Of a stretch of DNA of 64,000 nucleotides, positions 8,429-15,878 are shown one piece after another; position 1 is the first letter of the stretch; each line of letters opens with the position of its first letter. The position numbers and the translations under genes are program-made. Location: contig JAHBWE010000028.1 in assembly GCA_019637155.1 (NCBI GenBank), positions 1 through 64,000 of the forward strand, read 5' to 3'. The notes below the pieces were generated by a model. That model was given only the letters and a program-made list of their open reading frames with translations, had not been told where the DNA came from and did not search any database. The DNA is from Labilithrix sp. (GTDB lineage: Bacteria; Myxococcota_A; Polyangia; Polyangiales; Polyangiaceae).

Positions 8429-8728
8429 CGAGGGATCGATCTCCGCTTCGTACGTGAATCGCAGCTCGGGCGTGCGTTTCAGCTCGACGCCCTCCGCGAG
8501 GCGGGCGCGCAAGAAGCCGTTCGCGCGCGTGAAGGCGCGCTCCACCGCGCTGCGAGGCCGGCCGCGCGGCACGAGGTAATGGATGCGCGCGACCTTGCCG
8601 TCCGGCGCGAGGACGATCGCGCTGAGCCGCACGCCCTCGAGCTCGGGATCGGTGATGTCGTCCCGCACGATGCCGCGCAGCTCCTCCAGGATGGAGGCCT
8701 CCACGCGTTGATGTCGATGCTCGTTCAA
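8417..8728 (-). CDS. rbfA: Ribosome-binding factor A
   Basis: A 103-residue protein of normal RbfA length. The N-terminus HRHQRVEASILEELRGIV and the middle DITDPELEGVRLSAI carry the KH-like fold signature of the family. RbfA binds the 5' helix region of 16S rRNA and assists late 30S maturation and cold adaptation. The gene is divergent from rph, with 45 bp between the two starts, so the two RNA-maturation genes probably share a promoter region. The last codons and the stop fall inside a 17-bp tandem repeat. Confidence 0.9.
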   Translation of the reverse strand: MNEHRHQRVEASILEELRGIVRDDITDPELEGVRLSAIVLAPDGKVARIHYLVPRGRPRSAVERAFTRANGFLRARLAEGVELKRTPELRFTYEAEIDPSAAE

Positions 8729-8773
8729 GGCGCGAAACAGTGATACCCGGCCGGGCGATCGTCAAGGCGTGGT

Positions 8774-9559
8774 ATGTGCGTCCACATGAGCGAGACCACC
8801 GCAGCAGGCCGCCCCGACGGACGCGAGCTCGACGTCCTCCGCCCCGTGGAGATGACGATCGGCTTCCAGCGCTACGCCGAAGGCTCCGTCCTCTACAAGG
8901 CGGGGCACACGGTGGTGCTGTGCACCGCCTCGGTCGACGCCAAGGTGCCGGCCTGGATGGAGGGCAAAGGCAAAGGCTGGATCACGGCCGAGTACCAGAT
9001 GCATCCGCGCGCGAGCCGCGAGCGGCGCGAGAACCGCGACGGTCGCGGCAAGGCGCCGAGCGGACGCACGCAGGAGATCCAGCGCCTCGTCGGCCGCGCG
9101 CTCCGTGCGGCGGTGGACATGAAGAAGCTCGGCGAGCGGCAGATCACGGTCGACTGCGACGTGCTCGAGGCCGACGGCGGGACGCGCACCGCGTCGATCA
9201 CGGGCGGCTTCGTCGCGCTCGCGGTCGCGCTCTCGAAGCTCTCCGCCGACGGGCGCCTCACCGAGCCGTGCGTGCGCGAGCCCGTCGCCGCGACGAGCGT
9301 CGGCTTCCTCGAGAGCGGCCTCGCGCTCGACCTCGTCTACCTCGAAGACTCGCGCGCCGAGGTCGACCTCAACATGGTCGCGACGCGCTCCGGCAAGATC
9401 ATCGAGGTGCAGGGCACGGCCGAAGGCGCGCCGATCGCGAAGAAGGACGTCCTCGGGATGATGGACATGGCGCTCGTCGGCATCGAGACGCTCACGCACA
9501 TGCAAGAGAAGGCGCTCGCGGCGGTAGGCGTCGACCTCTCGCGCCTCCTCATCAAGTAG
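8774..9559 (+). CDS. rph: Ribonuclease PH
   Basis: A 261-residue phosphorolytic exoribonuclease that trims tRNA 3' ends. Diagnostic segments are GRELDVLRPVEMTIGFQ at the N-terminus, then EYQMHPRAS, GRTQEIQRLVGRALRA, ITVDCDVLEADGGTRTASI and EVDLNMVATRSGKIIEVQGTAEG. All the phosphate- and metal-site neighbourhoods of the family are present. The ATG at 8774 has AAGG five bases upstream; a second in-frame ATG at 8786 is the alternative. Directly after the stop lies a structured repeat that probably ends transcription. Confidence 0.95.
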   Translation: MCVHMSETTAAGRPDGRELDVLRPVEMTIGFQRYAEGSVLYKAGHTVVLCTASVDAKVPAWMEGKGKGWITAEYQMHPRASRERRENRDGRGKAPSGRTQEIQRLVGRALRAAVDMKKLGERQITVDCDVLEADGGTRTASITGGFVALAVALSKLSADGRLTEPCVREPVAATSVGFLESGLALDLVYLEDSRAEVDLNMVATRSGKIIEVQGTAEGAPIAKKDVLGMMDMALVGIETLTHMQEKALAAVGVDLSRLLIK

Positions 9560-9560
9560 A

Positions 9561-9645
9561 GGTCTCAACGCAGGGGCTGCGCCCCTGCACCCCGCTCGCA
9601 CGATGCAGAAAAACGTCAGAACGTTTTTCTGCCGCGTGCTCGCTG
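9561..9645 (+). repeat. Dispersed structured repeat, variant copy C, after rph
   Basis: The lead-in GGTCTCAACG and the hairpin GCAGGGGCTGCGCCCCTGC followed by ACCCC match the head of copy A (4380 downward) apart from a one-base gap and a changed loop. The downstream stem is different: GCACG, a two-base bulge, GCAGAAAAACGT, loop CAGA, ACGTTTTTCTGC, bulge, CGTGC. It has the same architecture with a different, AT-containing second stem. Confidence 0.7.
9605..9632. terminator. Bidirectional intrinsic terminator-like hairpin
   Basis: A 12-bp perfect stem, GCAGAAAAACGT with ACGTTTTTCTGC around a CAGA loop, lies between the convergent 3' ends of rph (plus) and the heme-oxygenase-like gene (minus). 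The A5 and T5 runs lie inside the stem rather than after it, so termination efficiency is an inference. It forms the second stem of repeat copy C. Confidence 0.6.
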
Positions 9646-9646
9646 T

Positions 9647-10240
9647 TCAGGGAGCGGGCGGTGGGAGCGAGACTGCGGCCGCGAAGGTGGAGGCGCAGGC
9701 GGCGATGGTGGCGCGCGCGGTATCGCAGGCCGACGTGCGCGCGGCCGGCGTCGCGCTCGCGCCCCACGTCTCGAGCGTCACGACGAAGTCGCGCCAGCGA
9801 TCGGTGGTGCGGTCGCCGCGAAGCTCGAGGTAGCGGCGCGGCGCGGCGTTGCCGAGCGCCTTCGCGACGCTGCGCGCGATGAAGAGGCCGCGCACGGCGG
9901 AGCCCTCGAGGACGTAGGCGGCGCCCATCGCGTCCGCGATCGAGCGGAGCGCGGGGACCGAGGCGGGCGGGGCTTCGCTCGCGCCGAGCGCGACGAGGTC
10001 GGCGTGGATCGCGGAGGTGCGCGTGAGGCCGTCGGCGGCGACGCCGAGCCAGCACGCGATCGCGGCTTCGAGCGGCGCGACGAAGGAGCCGCTCGCGCGG
10101 AGGAAGCTCACGTAGCCCGGCAACGTGAGCGTCTCGGCGCGGAGCGCGAGGCGGCGGTCGAGCTCGGCGCGCGCGTCGTTCGTCGCCGCGCGCAGCGCCG
10201 CGACCAGAGCACCGTTCGATGCGGGTGAAGCCGCCGCCAT
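9647..10240 (-). CDS. Heme-oxygenase-like protein lacking the proximal His
   Basis: A 197-residue all-alpha protein of the bacteriophytochrome-associated heme oxygenase type. The N-terminal helix ALRAATNDARAELDRRL aligns with the family's ATxxxHxxLD helix. The distal-helix neighbourhood GAAYVLEGSAVRGLFIARSV matches the family's YVLEGSxxGG signature. The position of the heme-ligating histidine is Arg here, and the second Gly of the distal motif is Leu. It may therefore not cleave heme and could be a binding or regulatory relative. No bacteriophytochrome lies next to it. It is convergent with rph and divergent from rdgB. Confidence 0.65.
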   Translation of the reverse strand: MAAASPASNGALVAALRAATNDARAELDRRLALRAETLTLPGYVSFLRASGSFVAPLEAAIACWLGVAADGLTRTSAIHADLVALGASEAPPASVPALRSIADAMGAAYVLEGSAVRGLFIARSVAKALGNAAPRRYLELRGDRTTDRWRDFVVTLETWGASATPAARTSACDTARATIAACASTFAAAVSLPPPAP

Positions 10241-10310
10241 GGTGGGAATTCAAGCACAGGCTTCGCCCTCGAAAATGCGGCATCGGCCGCACGTGCTAGG
10301 CTCGCGCGCG

Positions 10311-10973
10311 ATGAAGCACTCGCTCGTCGTCGCCACCAACAACCGCGGAAAGCTCGAGGAGCTGAGGCATCTTCTCGCAGGGCTCGACCTCGAGATCCTC
10401 TCCCTCGCCGACGTCTCGAAGAAGAAGGTGTCCATCGTCGAAGACGGGGACACGTTCGAGGAGAACGCGGTGAAGAAGGCGACCGAGGTCGCCGGCCTCA
10501 CGATGATGCTCACCCTCGCCGACGACAGCGGCCTCGAGGTCGACGTGCTCGGCGGCGCGCCCGGCGTCCGATCGGCGCGCTACGCCGGCGAACGCGCGAC
10601 GGACTCCGAGAACAACGCCCAGCTCCTCGCCGCGCTCGACGCGCTCTCGAACGAGGACCTCACCGCGCGCGGCGACTTCACGGCGCAGTTCCGCTGCGTG
10701 CTCGCCCTCGTGGATCCTTTCGTGCGCGACGGAGAGCCCTTCGTCGTCGAAGGCGTGTGCCGCGGCAAGATCACGCGGACGCCGCGGGGCTCGGGGGGGT
10801 TCGGGTACGACCCGCTCTTCCTCGTGGAGGGCACCGACAAGACGATGGCGGAGCTCAGCGAGGAGGAGAAGAACCGCATCTCGCATCGCGCGCGCGCGGC
10901 GGAGAGCCTTCGCCTCACGCTCGAGAAGATGCTCACCGAGCGCGACGAGCTCACGCGCGCGGTCGTGGGCTGA
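10311..10973 (+). CDS. rdgB: Non-canonical purine NTP pyrophosphatase (RdgB/HAM1)
   Basis: A 220-residue protein that removes dITP, XTP and similar nucleotides from the pool. It begins LVVATNNRGKLEELRHLL, the nucleotide-binding signature. LADDSGLEVDVLGGAPGVRS, the metal-site motif, follows, then GSGGFGYDPLF and MAELSEEEKNRISHRARA. Length and motifs are complete. The frame extends further upstream, but ATG 10311 places the conserved VVATNN strand at residues 5-10 as in characterised family members. It lies 9 bp before the first ATP-synthase accessory gene. Confidence 0.95.
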   Translation: MKHSLVVATNNRGKLEELRHLLAGLDLEILSLADVSKKKVSIVEDGDTFEENAVKKATEVAGLTMMLTLADDSGLEVDVLGGAPGVRSARYAGERATDSENNAQLLAALDALSNEDLTARGDFTAQFRCVLALVDPFVRDGEPFVVEGVCRGKITRTPRGSGGFGYDPLFLVEGTDKTMAELSEEEKNRISHRARAAESLRLTLEKMLTERDELTRAVVG

Positions 10974-10982
10974 GGTCGCGCC

Positions 10983-11297
10983 GTGGCCGGGATGCTGTTC
11001 GGATCGTCGAAGGGGATGAAGGCGTTCGGCCGTTACGGCTCGATCGGCTTCGAGCTCATCGGCTCGATCGCGGTGGGCTACTACCTCGGTCGCTGGCTCG
11101 ACGGGAAGCTCGGGACGAGCTGGATCCAGGCGGTCGGCTTCCTCCTCGGTGTGTACACCGGCTTCCGCGCGCTGTTCCGCGCGGCGAAGACGATGCAGCG
11201 TGACATCGAGCGCGACGAGGCGCTCGAGCGCGGCGAAGATCCATGGGCGCCGCCGGAGCCGAGCGAAGACGAGAAGGACGAGAAGAAGGATGAGTGA
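10983..11297 (+). CDS. AtpZ/AtpI-like small membrane protein
   Basis: A 104-residue protein with two membrane helices (GSIGFELIGSIAVGYYLGRW and SWIQAVGFLLGVYTGFRAL) and a highly charged tail. The first helix with its YLGRWLD end is typical of AtpZ-type proteins encoded at the head of F-ATPase operons, which help c-ring assembly or Mg2+ supply. It starts at GTG 10983, directly after rdgB. The stop overlaps the next start by 8 bp, so the two are probably co-translated. Confidence 0.75.
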   Translation: MAGMLFGSSKGMKAFGRYGSIGFELIGSIAVGYYLGRWLDGKLGTSWIQAVGFLLGVYTGFRALFRAAKTMQRDIERDEALERGEDPWAPPEPSEDEKDEKKDE

Positions 11298-11733
11298 CGA
11301 CACGCGCGAGCCGCATCCGTCCGACGACGTCACGCGCGCGGCGAAGGTGGCGGCCGTCCTCGGCGTCGTCTTCACCGTCGCCGCGCTCGGCCTCTACGAC
11401 GTCCGCACCGCCGCGGGCGTCTTCGTCGGCGCGCTCATCGCGGTGGCGAACCTCGTCACGATGCGCGCGATCATCCGCGCGCTCGTGCAGACGCCGGAGA
11501 GCGACGACGCGAAGCCGGCGCCGTCGAACGACGAGCACAAGAGCGCGGGTCGCCGCGGCGGCGTCGCGTGGGGCATCTTCGCGGTGCTGAAGATCCTCGT
11601 GCTCTTCGGCGGCATCTGGCTCCTGCTCTCGCGGCAGCTCGTCGAGCCGATGCCGCTCGTGGTCGGTTACGGCGTCTTGCCGCTCGGCATCGCGGCGTCG
11701 AGCCTCCTGAACAGCCTCCGCGTCCGCCGCTGA
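11290..11733 (+). CDS. AtpI-like ATP synthase accessory protein
   Basis: A 147-residue protein with four predicted hydrophobic helices in two pairs, split by a charged loop of about 30 residues. The pairs run VAAVLGVVFTVAALGLYDV to GVFVGALIAVANLVTMRAI, and GIFAVLKILVLFGGIWLLL to LVVGYGVLPLGIAASSLL. Size, topology and position just before atpB fit AtpI. The similarity is mainly structural and the assignment rests on context. ATG 11290 lies inside the preceding gene's end. The 147 bp to atpB hold no gene. Confidence 0.65.
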   Translation: MSDDTREPHPSDDVTRAAKVAAVLGVVFTVAALGLYDVRTAAGVFVGALIAVANLVTMRAIIRALVQTPESDDAKPAPSNDEHKSAGRRGGVAWGIFAVLKILVLFGGIWLLLSRQLVEPMPLVVGYGVLPLGIAASSLLNSLRVRR

Positions 11734-11880
11734 TTCGACGTACGGCTTTGACCGGACGCGGGGTCGACCCTACTCATCGCGCGTCGGCGGGAGCGAAATT
11801 CCACGCAAAACCTGCGCGGATCCGACGATGGAAGATCCGCTCCATTCCCGCCGGTGTCGTGTTATGAGGCGAGCCGCAAG

Positions 11881-12711
11881 ATGCCTGAGCACACTTCGTT
11901 CCTCAGCTACTTGATCGCGATGTTCCCCGCGCTGGGGGAGAACATGCACAACTTCGGCGAGACGTTCCTCGGCCACAAGCCGGTGGACGCTCACGGAGCG
12001 GAGCCGATCGCAGCGAGCGTGCTCGTCTTCCTCGTCATCGTGCTCCTCGCGCTCGCGGCGCGGGCGAAGATCGTGAACTACGAGGAGTCCGTCGTCCCCG
12101 ACGAGAAGCTCTCGCTCCGCACGTTCTTCGAGATCTTCATCGGTTACTTCTACAACATGATGAAGGACATGATGGGTCCGACCCGGGCGAAGAAGTACTT
12201 CCCCATCGTCGGGACCGCGGCCTGCTTCATCCTCTTCTCGAACTTCCTCGGGATGATCCCGGGCTTCCTTCCGCCGACCTCGAGCTGGAACATCACCGCG
12301 GGCTGCGCGGTGTGCGTGCTCGTCGCGTTCACGTACTACGGCTTCCAGGCGCAGGGCTTCGGGTTCGTCTCGCACCTCGCCGGCCCGTACATGGGCGTGG
12401 CGATGATCCCGATCAACATCCTGCTCTTCGCGATCGAGTTCCTCTCCACGTTCATCATCCGGCCGATCACGCTGAGCATCCGACTGATGCTCAACATCGC
12501 GGTCGATCACCTCCTCCTCTCGATCTTCCTCGCGTTCTTCGTGCTCTTCCTGCCGCTCCCGATCATGGCGCTCGGGACGCTCGTCGCGATCGTGCAGGTC
12601 CTCGTCTTCTGTCTCTTGACCTCGATCTACATCGCTCTGGCGACGGAAGGTCACGACGACCACCACGCCGATCACGGCGCCCATGGCGACAAAGCCGCTC
12701 ACGCCCACTGA
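11881..12711 (+). CDS. atpB: F1Fo ATP synthase subunit a
   Basis: A 276-residue polytopic subunit that forms the ion half-channels. The essential helix carries the conserved arginine in ITLSIRLMLNIAVDH. FFEIFIGYFYNMMKDMMGP and SNFLGMIPGFLPPTSSWN are standard family segments. The C-terminus is an unusual His/Asp-rich tail (EGHDDHHADHGAHGDKAAH), which could bind metal. GTG 11854 would add nine residues; ATG 11881 was preferred. Only the a and c subunits follow; the other subunits are not in the window, so the operon is split. Confidence 0.95.
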   Translation: MPEHTSFLSYLIAMFPALGENMHNFGETFLGHKPVDAHGAEPIAASVLVFLVIVLLALAARAKIVNYEESVVPDEKLSLRTFFEIFIGYFYNMMKDMMGPTRAKKYFPIVGTAACFILFSNFLGMIPGFLPPTSSWNITAGCAVCVLVAFTYYGFQAQGFGFVSHLAGPYMGVAMIPINILLFAIEFLSTFIIRPITLSIRLMLNIAVDHLLLSIFLAFFVLFLPLPIMALGTLVAIVQVLVFCLLTSIYIALATEGHDDHHADHGAHGDKAAHAH

Positions 12712-12758
12712 TTTGGGCTAGCCATCCGCCAAGAACCCAGACTAAAAGCCCGTTTCCC

Positions 12759-12766
12759 AAAAGGAG
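12759..12766 (+). promoter_or_regulatory. Strong ribosome-binding site for atpE
   Basis: AAAAGGAG lies seven bases before the atpE ATG. It is the strongest Shine-Dalgarno sequence in the ATP-synthase block, which fits the high c-subunit copy number per complex. Confidence 0.75.
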
Positions 12767-12772
12767 TTTTCG

Positions 12773-13120
12773 ATGAGCATCCGCAAGCTTGGTCCCGCCG
12801 CCCTCGCGTTCGTCGCCGCGTTCCTCGTTCCGCTCGCCGCGTTCGCGCAGGAAGCCGGGGGCAAGATGGGCGCGAACAAGTACGACGTGAAGATGTGGGC
12901 CGCCGCCGGCGCGGGTCTCGCGATCGGCCTCGGCGTCCTCGGTGGCGCGCTCGGTCAGGGCAAGGCCGCCGCCGCCGCGCTCGAGGGCATCTCGCGCAAC
13001 CCGGGCGCCGCGCCCCGCATCCAGACGCCGATGATCCTCGGCCTCGCGCTGATGGAGTCGCTCGTGCTCCTCGCGTTCGTCATCGCGTTCTTCCTCCAGG
13101 GCCTCGCCTCGGCCGGCTGA
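12773..13120 (+). CDS. atpE: F1Fo ATP synthase subunit c
   Basis: A 115-residue proteolipid, longer than the usual 75-85 because it begins with a signal-peptide-like segment (LAFVAAFLVPLAAFAQEAGG). Two membrane helices follow, with GVLGGALGQGKAAAAALEG in the first and LMESLVLLAFVIAFFL in the second. The polar loop between them reads SRNPGA. The ion-carrying carboxylate is the Glu of MES. A Gln in GQG of helix 1 and a Ser directly after the Glu correspond to the primary Na+ ligands of Na+-type rings, although the Tyr of that signature is Leu here. It is followed by a terminator hairpin. Confidence 0.95.
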   Translation: MSIRKLGPAALAFVAAFLVPLAAFAQEAGGKMGANKYDVKMWAAAGAGLAIGLGVLGGALGQGKAAAAALEGISRNPGAAPRIQTPMILGLALMESLVLLAFVIAFFLQGLASAG

Positions 13121-13145
13121 CCCGCACTCCCCGAAGCGCTCGAAG

Positions 13146-13179
13146 CGCCCGCAGGTCCCCACGGACCTCGCGGGCGTTT
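13146..13179 (+). terminator. Intrinsic terminator after atpE
   Basis: The arms CGCCCGCAGGTCC and GGACCTCGCGGGCG form a 13-bp stem with one bulge around a CCAC loop, followed by TTTC. It lies 26 bases after the atpE stop and closes the ATP-synthase transcript. Confidence 0.75.
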
Positions 13180-13195
13180 CACGTTCCCACGCACG

Positions 13196-13300
13196 CACGC
13201 ACGGCGGCGCGACCCGACGGCGGGCGCGTCGTTGCACACGCGCTGCGGCGCGACCCGCGGCAGGCGCACCGTTCGCGTGCATGCGCTGCGGCGCGACGCA
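13196..13300. repeat. Degenerate 41-43-bp tandem repeat in intergenic DNA
   Basis: GCGGCGCGAC occurs at 13204, 13245 and 13288. The last two copies share a longer block, GCGCTGCGGCGCGAC. No gene is apparent between the atpE terminator and 13380; this array is the only structure seen there. Confidence 0.5.
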
Positions 13301-13379
13301 AAGCGTGCGTGCTGCGGGGGCGGTGCGGCGCTGCGATTGCGGCGCTGTGTGACGGCGTTGGCGTTGCATCTGCGGGCAC

Positions 13380-14174
13380 ATGCTCTCCGGCCGTCGCGGC
13401 TTTGCGCTCGTCCTTCCTCTCGTCGTCGGCTCTCTCGTCGGATGCGATGGGGCGCCGTCCGCGGCGAGCCCCAGCGTCGCGCCCGCGACGTCGTCGCCGG
13501 CCCGACCCGACGCCGATGCCGGCGCGGTGCAGCCTCAGCACGCCGCGAGCGATGCGCTCCGTCGCTGCGCCGAGGTCGCGGGTACGCCGGCGTCGATCGA
13601 AGACACGATGGCGCGACTCGGCGCTCTGCCGGCGCCGGCCGACGGTCCGTGTTTCGTCGCGACGCTGCCGCGGCCGCTCGCCGTCGTCGCGACCCGCGGC
13701 GTGACGAGCGCGCAGCCCGCGGCAGGTCCCTCGAGCCCGCGCCTCTTCTTCCTCCTACCGAAGCTCGTCATCAGCGCCGTGCCCGAAGGCGACGGGAGCA
13801 AGGTCCTCGAGCTCGGCGAGTGGGTGACTCCGTCGCGCACGCTGAAAGGAGAGATCGACCTGCCCATCACGACGCCGCCGGCAGCCGACGCAGCGTTCCG
13901 GCGCGTGCTCCAGGACAACGGCTCGACGATCTGCGCGACGTGCCATCGCGAAGAGGAGCAGCACGCCTCGATCGCGAACGGCTACGTCTCCGCCGCCTAC
14001 AAGCCCGAGCCTGGAACATACGTGACGCTCGCCGCGCTCTCCTCGCTCCACGACGCGTGCACCCGCGACGACGATCCGAGCGCGCGCTGCGCGATGCTCC
14101 ACGCGGTCTTCGACTTCGGCGCCGTGACCCAGGGCGACTTCGGCCCCGACGTCGGAACGTTCTTCTCACCCTGA
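13380..14174 (+). CDS. Secreted lipoprotein with a CxxCH heme-binding motif
   Basis: A 264-residue protein with a lipoprotein signal peptide (lipobox VGSLVGC) and an Ala/Pro/Asp-rich linker to about residue 55. A globular domain of unknown family follows. Near residue 184 it holds CATCH, a single CxxCH c-type heme attachment site. The rest shows no other cytochrome signature; TLAALSSLHDACTRDDDPSARC near the C-terminus adds two cysteines. The CxxCH may bind heme, or may be a structural cysteine pair. No neighbour suggests an electron-transfer chain. Confidence 0.6.
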   Translation: MLSGRRGFALVLPLVVGSLVGCDGAPSAASPSVAPATSSPARPDADAGAVQPQHAASDALRRCAEVAGTPASIEDTMARLGALPAPADGPCFVATLPRPLAVVATRGVTSAQPAAGPSSPRLFFLLPKLVISAVPEGDGSKVLELGEWVTPSRTLKGEIDLPITTPPAADAAFRRVLQDNGSTICATCHREEEQHASIANGYVSAAYKPEPGTYVTLAALSSLHDACTRDDDPSARCAMLHAVFDFGAVTQGDFGPDVGTFFSP

Positions 14175-14259
14175 CGAGCCCGTGACCCCACGAGCCCCCG
14201 ACCCCGAGAAAAATCCGTCCCTGGCTGGATCACGGGGGTCTCGATCGATCCACCCCCCG

Positions 14260-14277
14260 TTGCGCAACCATGCGCAA
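14260..14277. promoter_or_regulatory. Inverted repeat upstream of the nuclease-like lipoprotein gene
   Basis: TTGCGCA, four bases, TGCGCAA is a perfect 7-4-7 inverted repeat located 71 bases before ATG 14349. It lacks a following T-run, so an operator is as likely as a terminator for the upstream gene. The rest of 14175-14348 shows nothing recognisable apart from the GGAGGAAG ribosome site. Confidence 0.35.
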
Positions 14278-14348
14278 TTGCTCGCGCCAGGAATCTGAAA
14301 CCACCGGCATCCGACGTGCACCTACATGTGAGGAGAGCGGAGGAAGTC

Positions 14349-15497
14349 ATGGTTCGTCGTCTGTTTTCGGTCGTGCTCGTCGGGTCGATGTTCGCTGGGA
14401 TCGGCTGCGCCGCGCCGCCGGCGGAAGACGCGGACTCCGCCGAGAGCGCCGACGCGGTGAACGAGGCGGCCGCGTGCAACCCGCTCCCCGAGCGGACGAC
14501 AGCGAACATCGGCGACGTCACCGGCATGACCGCGATGGAAGGCACGCCCTTCCCCTCGCTCGGCCCCGACGCGGCCGGCTACTTCCACCCGCCGTACGGC
14601 TACACCGAGGGCGGCACCTTCGCCGAGCCGAGCGACGGCAAGGACGGCGCATGGAAGGTCGAAGCGAAGGACGTCGACGCGGCCGCGCCGGCGGGCAAGC
14701 TCCGCGTGGTCGAGTGGAACGTCGAGCGCGGCAACAAGCTCGACAAGTCGATCCGCCTCATGAAGAAGAAGAACGCCGACGTCTGGCTCCTCAACGAGAC
14801 CGACCTCTACGGGAAGAACAGCGGCGGCGTCGTCGTCGCGCGCGAGATCGCCCGCGCGCTCGGCTACTCGTATTACACCGGCATCGAGTTCTACGAGCGG
14901 CGCGACGATCGCCGCGGCACGAGCGGCAACGCGATCGTCTCGCGCTACCCGCTCACGAACACGAAGTCGATCGACATCCCGATGCTCACCGCCGAGGGCG
15001 GCCACGACTGGTCGAAGGACTCCGCCGAGCCGCGCTGCGGCATGCGCAACGCGGTCTCCGCCTCGATCGAGGCCCCCGGCGCCGCGGGTCCGCGCACGAT
15101 CGACCTCGTCTCGCTCCACACCGAGAACAAGGCGAACCGCGAGGTGCGCCTCGCGCAGTTCGATCACGTCGTGAAGGAGCTCGTCACGCCGGGCCGCCCC
15201 ACCGTCGTCGCGGGCGACCTCAACACCCTCTCGCCCGGCGAGGGCCCCGCCTTCCGCAAGGAGCTCGAGAAGCGCATCGCCGCGAACGGTCGCGACAAGT
15301 CGCTCTTCGACTGCTCGCGCGGCGACGACACGACCACCTTCAGCGCCGCCCTGATCGTTAACATGCGCATCGACTGGCTCCTCGTGCAGTCCGGCGAAGG
15401 CGCGACGGTGGACTGCGCGCCCGGCAGCTACGAGGTGCAGGGCAACGATCGCTCGAGCGACCACAAGCCGGTCGTCGTCGAGATGACGGTGAAGTGA
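14349..15497 (+). CDS. Endonuclease/exonuclease/phosphatase-family lipoprotein
   Basis: A 382-residue secreted protein with lipobox MFAGIGC. The EEP fold motifs appear in order: RVVEWNVERGN (metal-site Asn and Glu), ADVWLLNETDLYG, GNAIVSRYPL, DLVSLHTEN, TVVAGDLNTLSPGEG (catalytic Asp/Asn), and SSDHKPVVVEM (catalytic His). All core residues of the DNase I/inositol-phosphatase superfamily appear present, so it should be an active phosphodiesterase or phosphatase at the cell surface. The substrate is unknown. ATG 14349 is supported by GGAGGAAG just upstream. Confidence 0.85.
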   Translation: MVRRLFSVVLVGSMFAGIGCAAPPAEDADSAESADAVNEAAACNPLPERTTANIGDVTGMTAMEGTPFPSLGPDAAGYFHPPYGYTEGGTFAEPSDGKDGAWKVEAKDVDAAAPAGKLRVVEWNVERGNKLDKSIRLMKKKNADVWLLNETDLYGKNSGGVVVAREIARALGYSYYTGIEFYERRDDRRGTSGNAIVSRYPLTNTKSIDIPMLTAEGGHDWSKDSAEPRCGMRNAVSASIEAPGAAGPRTIDLVSLHTENKANREVRLAQFDHVVKELVTPGRPTVVAGDLNTLSPGEGPAFRKELEKRIAANGRDKSLFDCSRGDDTTTFSAALIVNMRIDWLLVQSGEGATVDCAPGSYEVQGNDRSSDHKPVVVEMTVK

Positions 15498-15503
15498 GGC
15501 CGG

Positions 15504-15878
15504 CTACTTCACGTCGAGGCGCACGAGATCGACGAGGCCGTCCGGACCCGTGAACGTGATGTCGGCGACGCCGGGCGCCTTCGTGTCGACGTCGACGGCG
15601 TAGTCGCAGACCGCGTCGTGGCAGTCGACCTTCTGGTCCGCCACTACCGCCGACTCCGGCGCGTTCGACTCCGCGCGGAGGTTCGACTGCGCGCTCGTCC
15701 CCGTCGCGACGACGCGGAGGCGCGTCTCTGCCGCGACCGGCAGCGGATCGCCGCACCCGGCGCCGCGGCAGCCGCCCTCGAGCCCGATGTTCAAGGTGCC
15801 GGGCGGCGCCTCCGGGATCGCGAGGCTGTCGGTGCAAGCCGCGAGCGCGAGCACCATCGCGACGAGCGCTCGCTTCAT
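15504..15878 (-). CDS. Small lipoprotein of unknown function
   Basis: A 124-residue secreted lipoprotein (lipobox ALAAC) with four later cysteines arranged CRGAGC and CHDAVC. The mature part is predicted to be beta-rich and resembles a single Ig-like or PKD-like module (VDTKAPGVADITFTGPDG). It starts 4 bp inside the end of the UbiB-family gene on the same strand, so it is translationally coupled to it. The family was not recognised. Confidence 0.7.
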   Translation of the reverse strand: MKRALVAMVLALAACTDSLAIPEAPPGTLNIGLEGGCRGAGCGDPLPVAAETRLRVVATGTSAQSNLRAESNAPESAVVADQKVDCHDAVCDYAVDVDTKAPGVADITFTGPDGLVDLVRLDVK

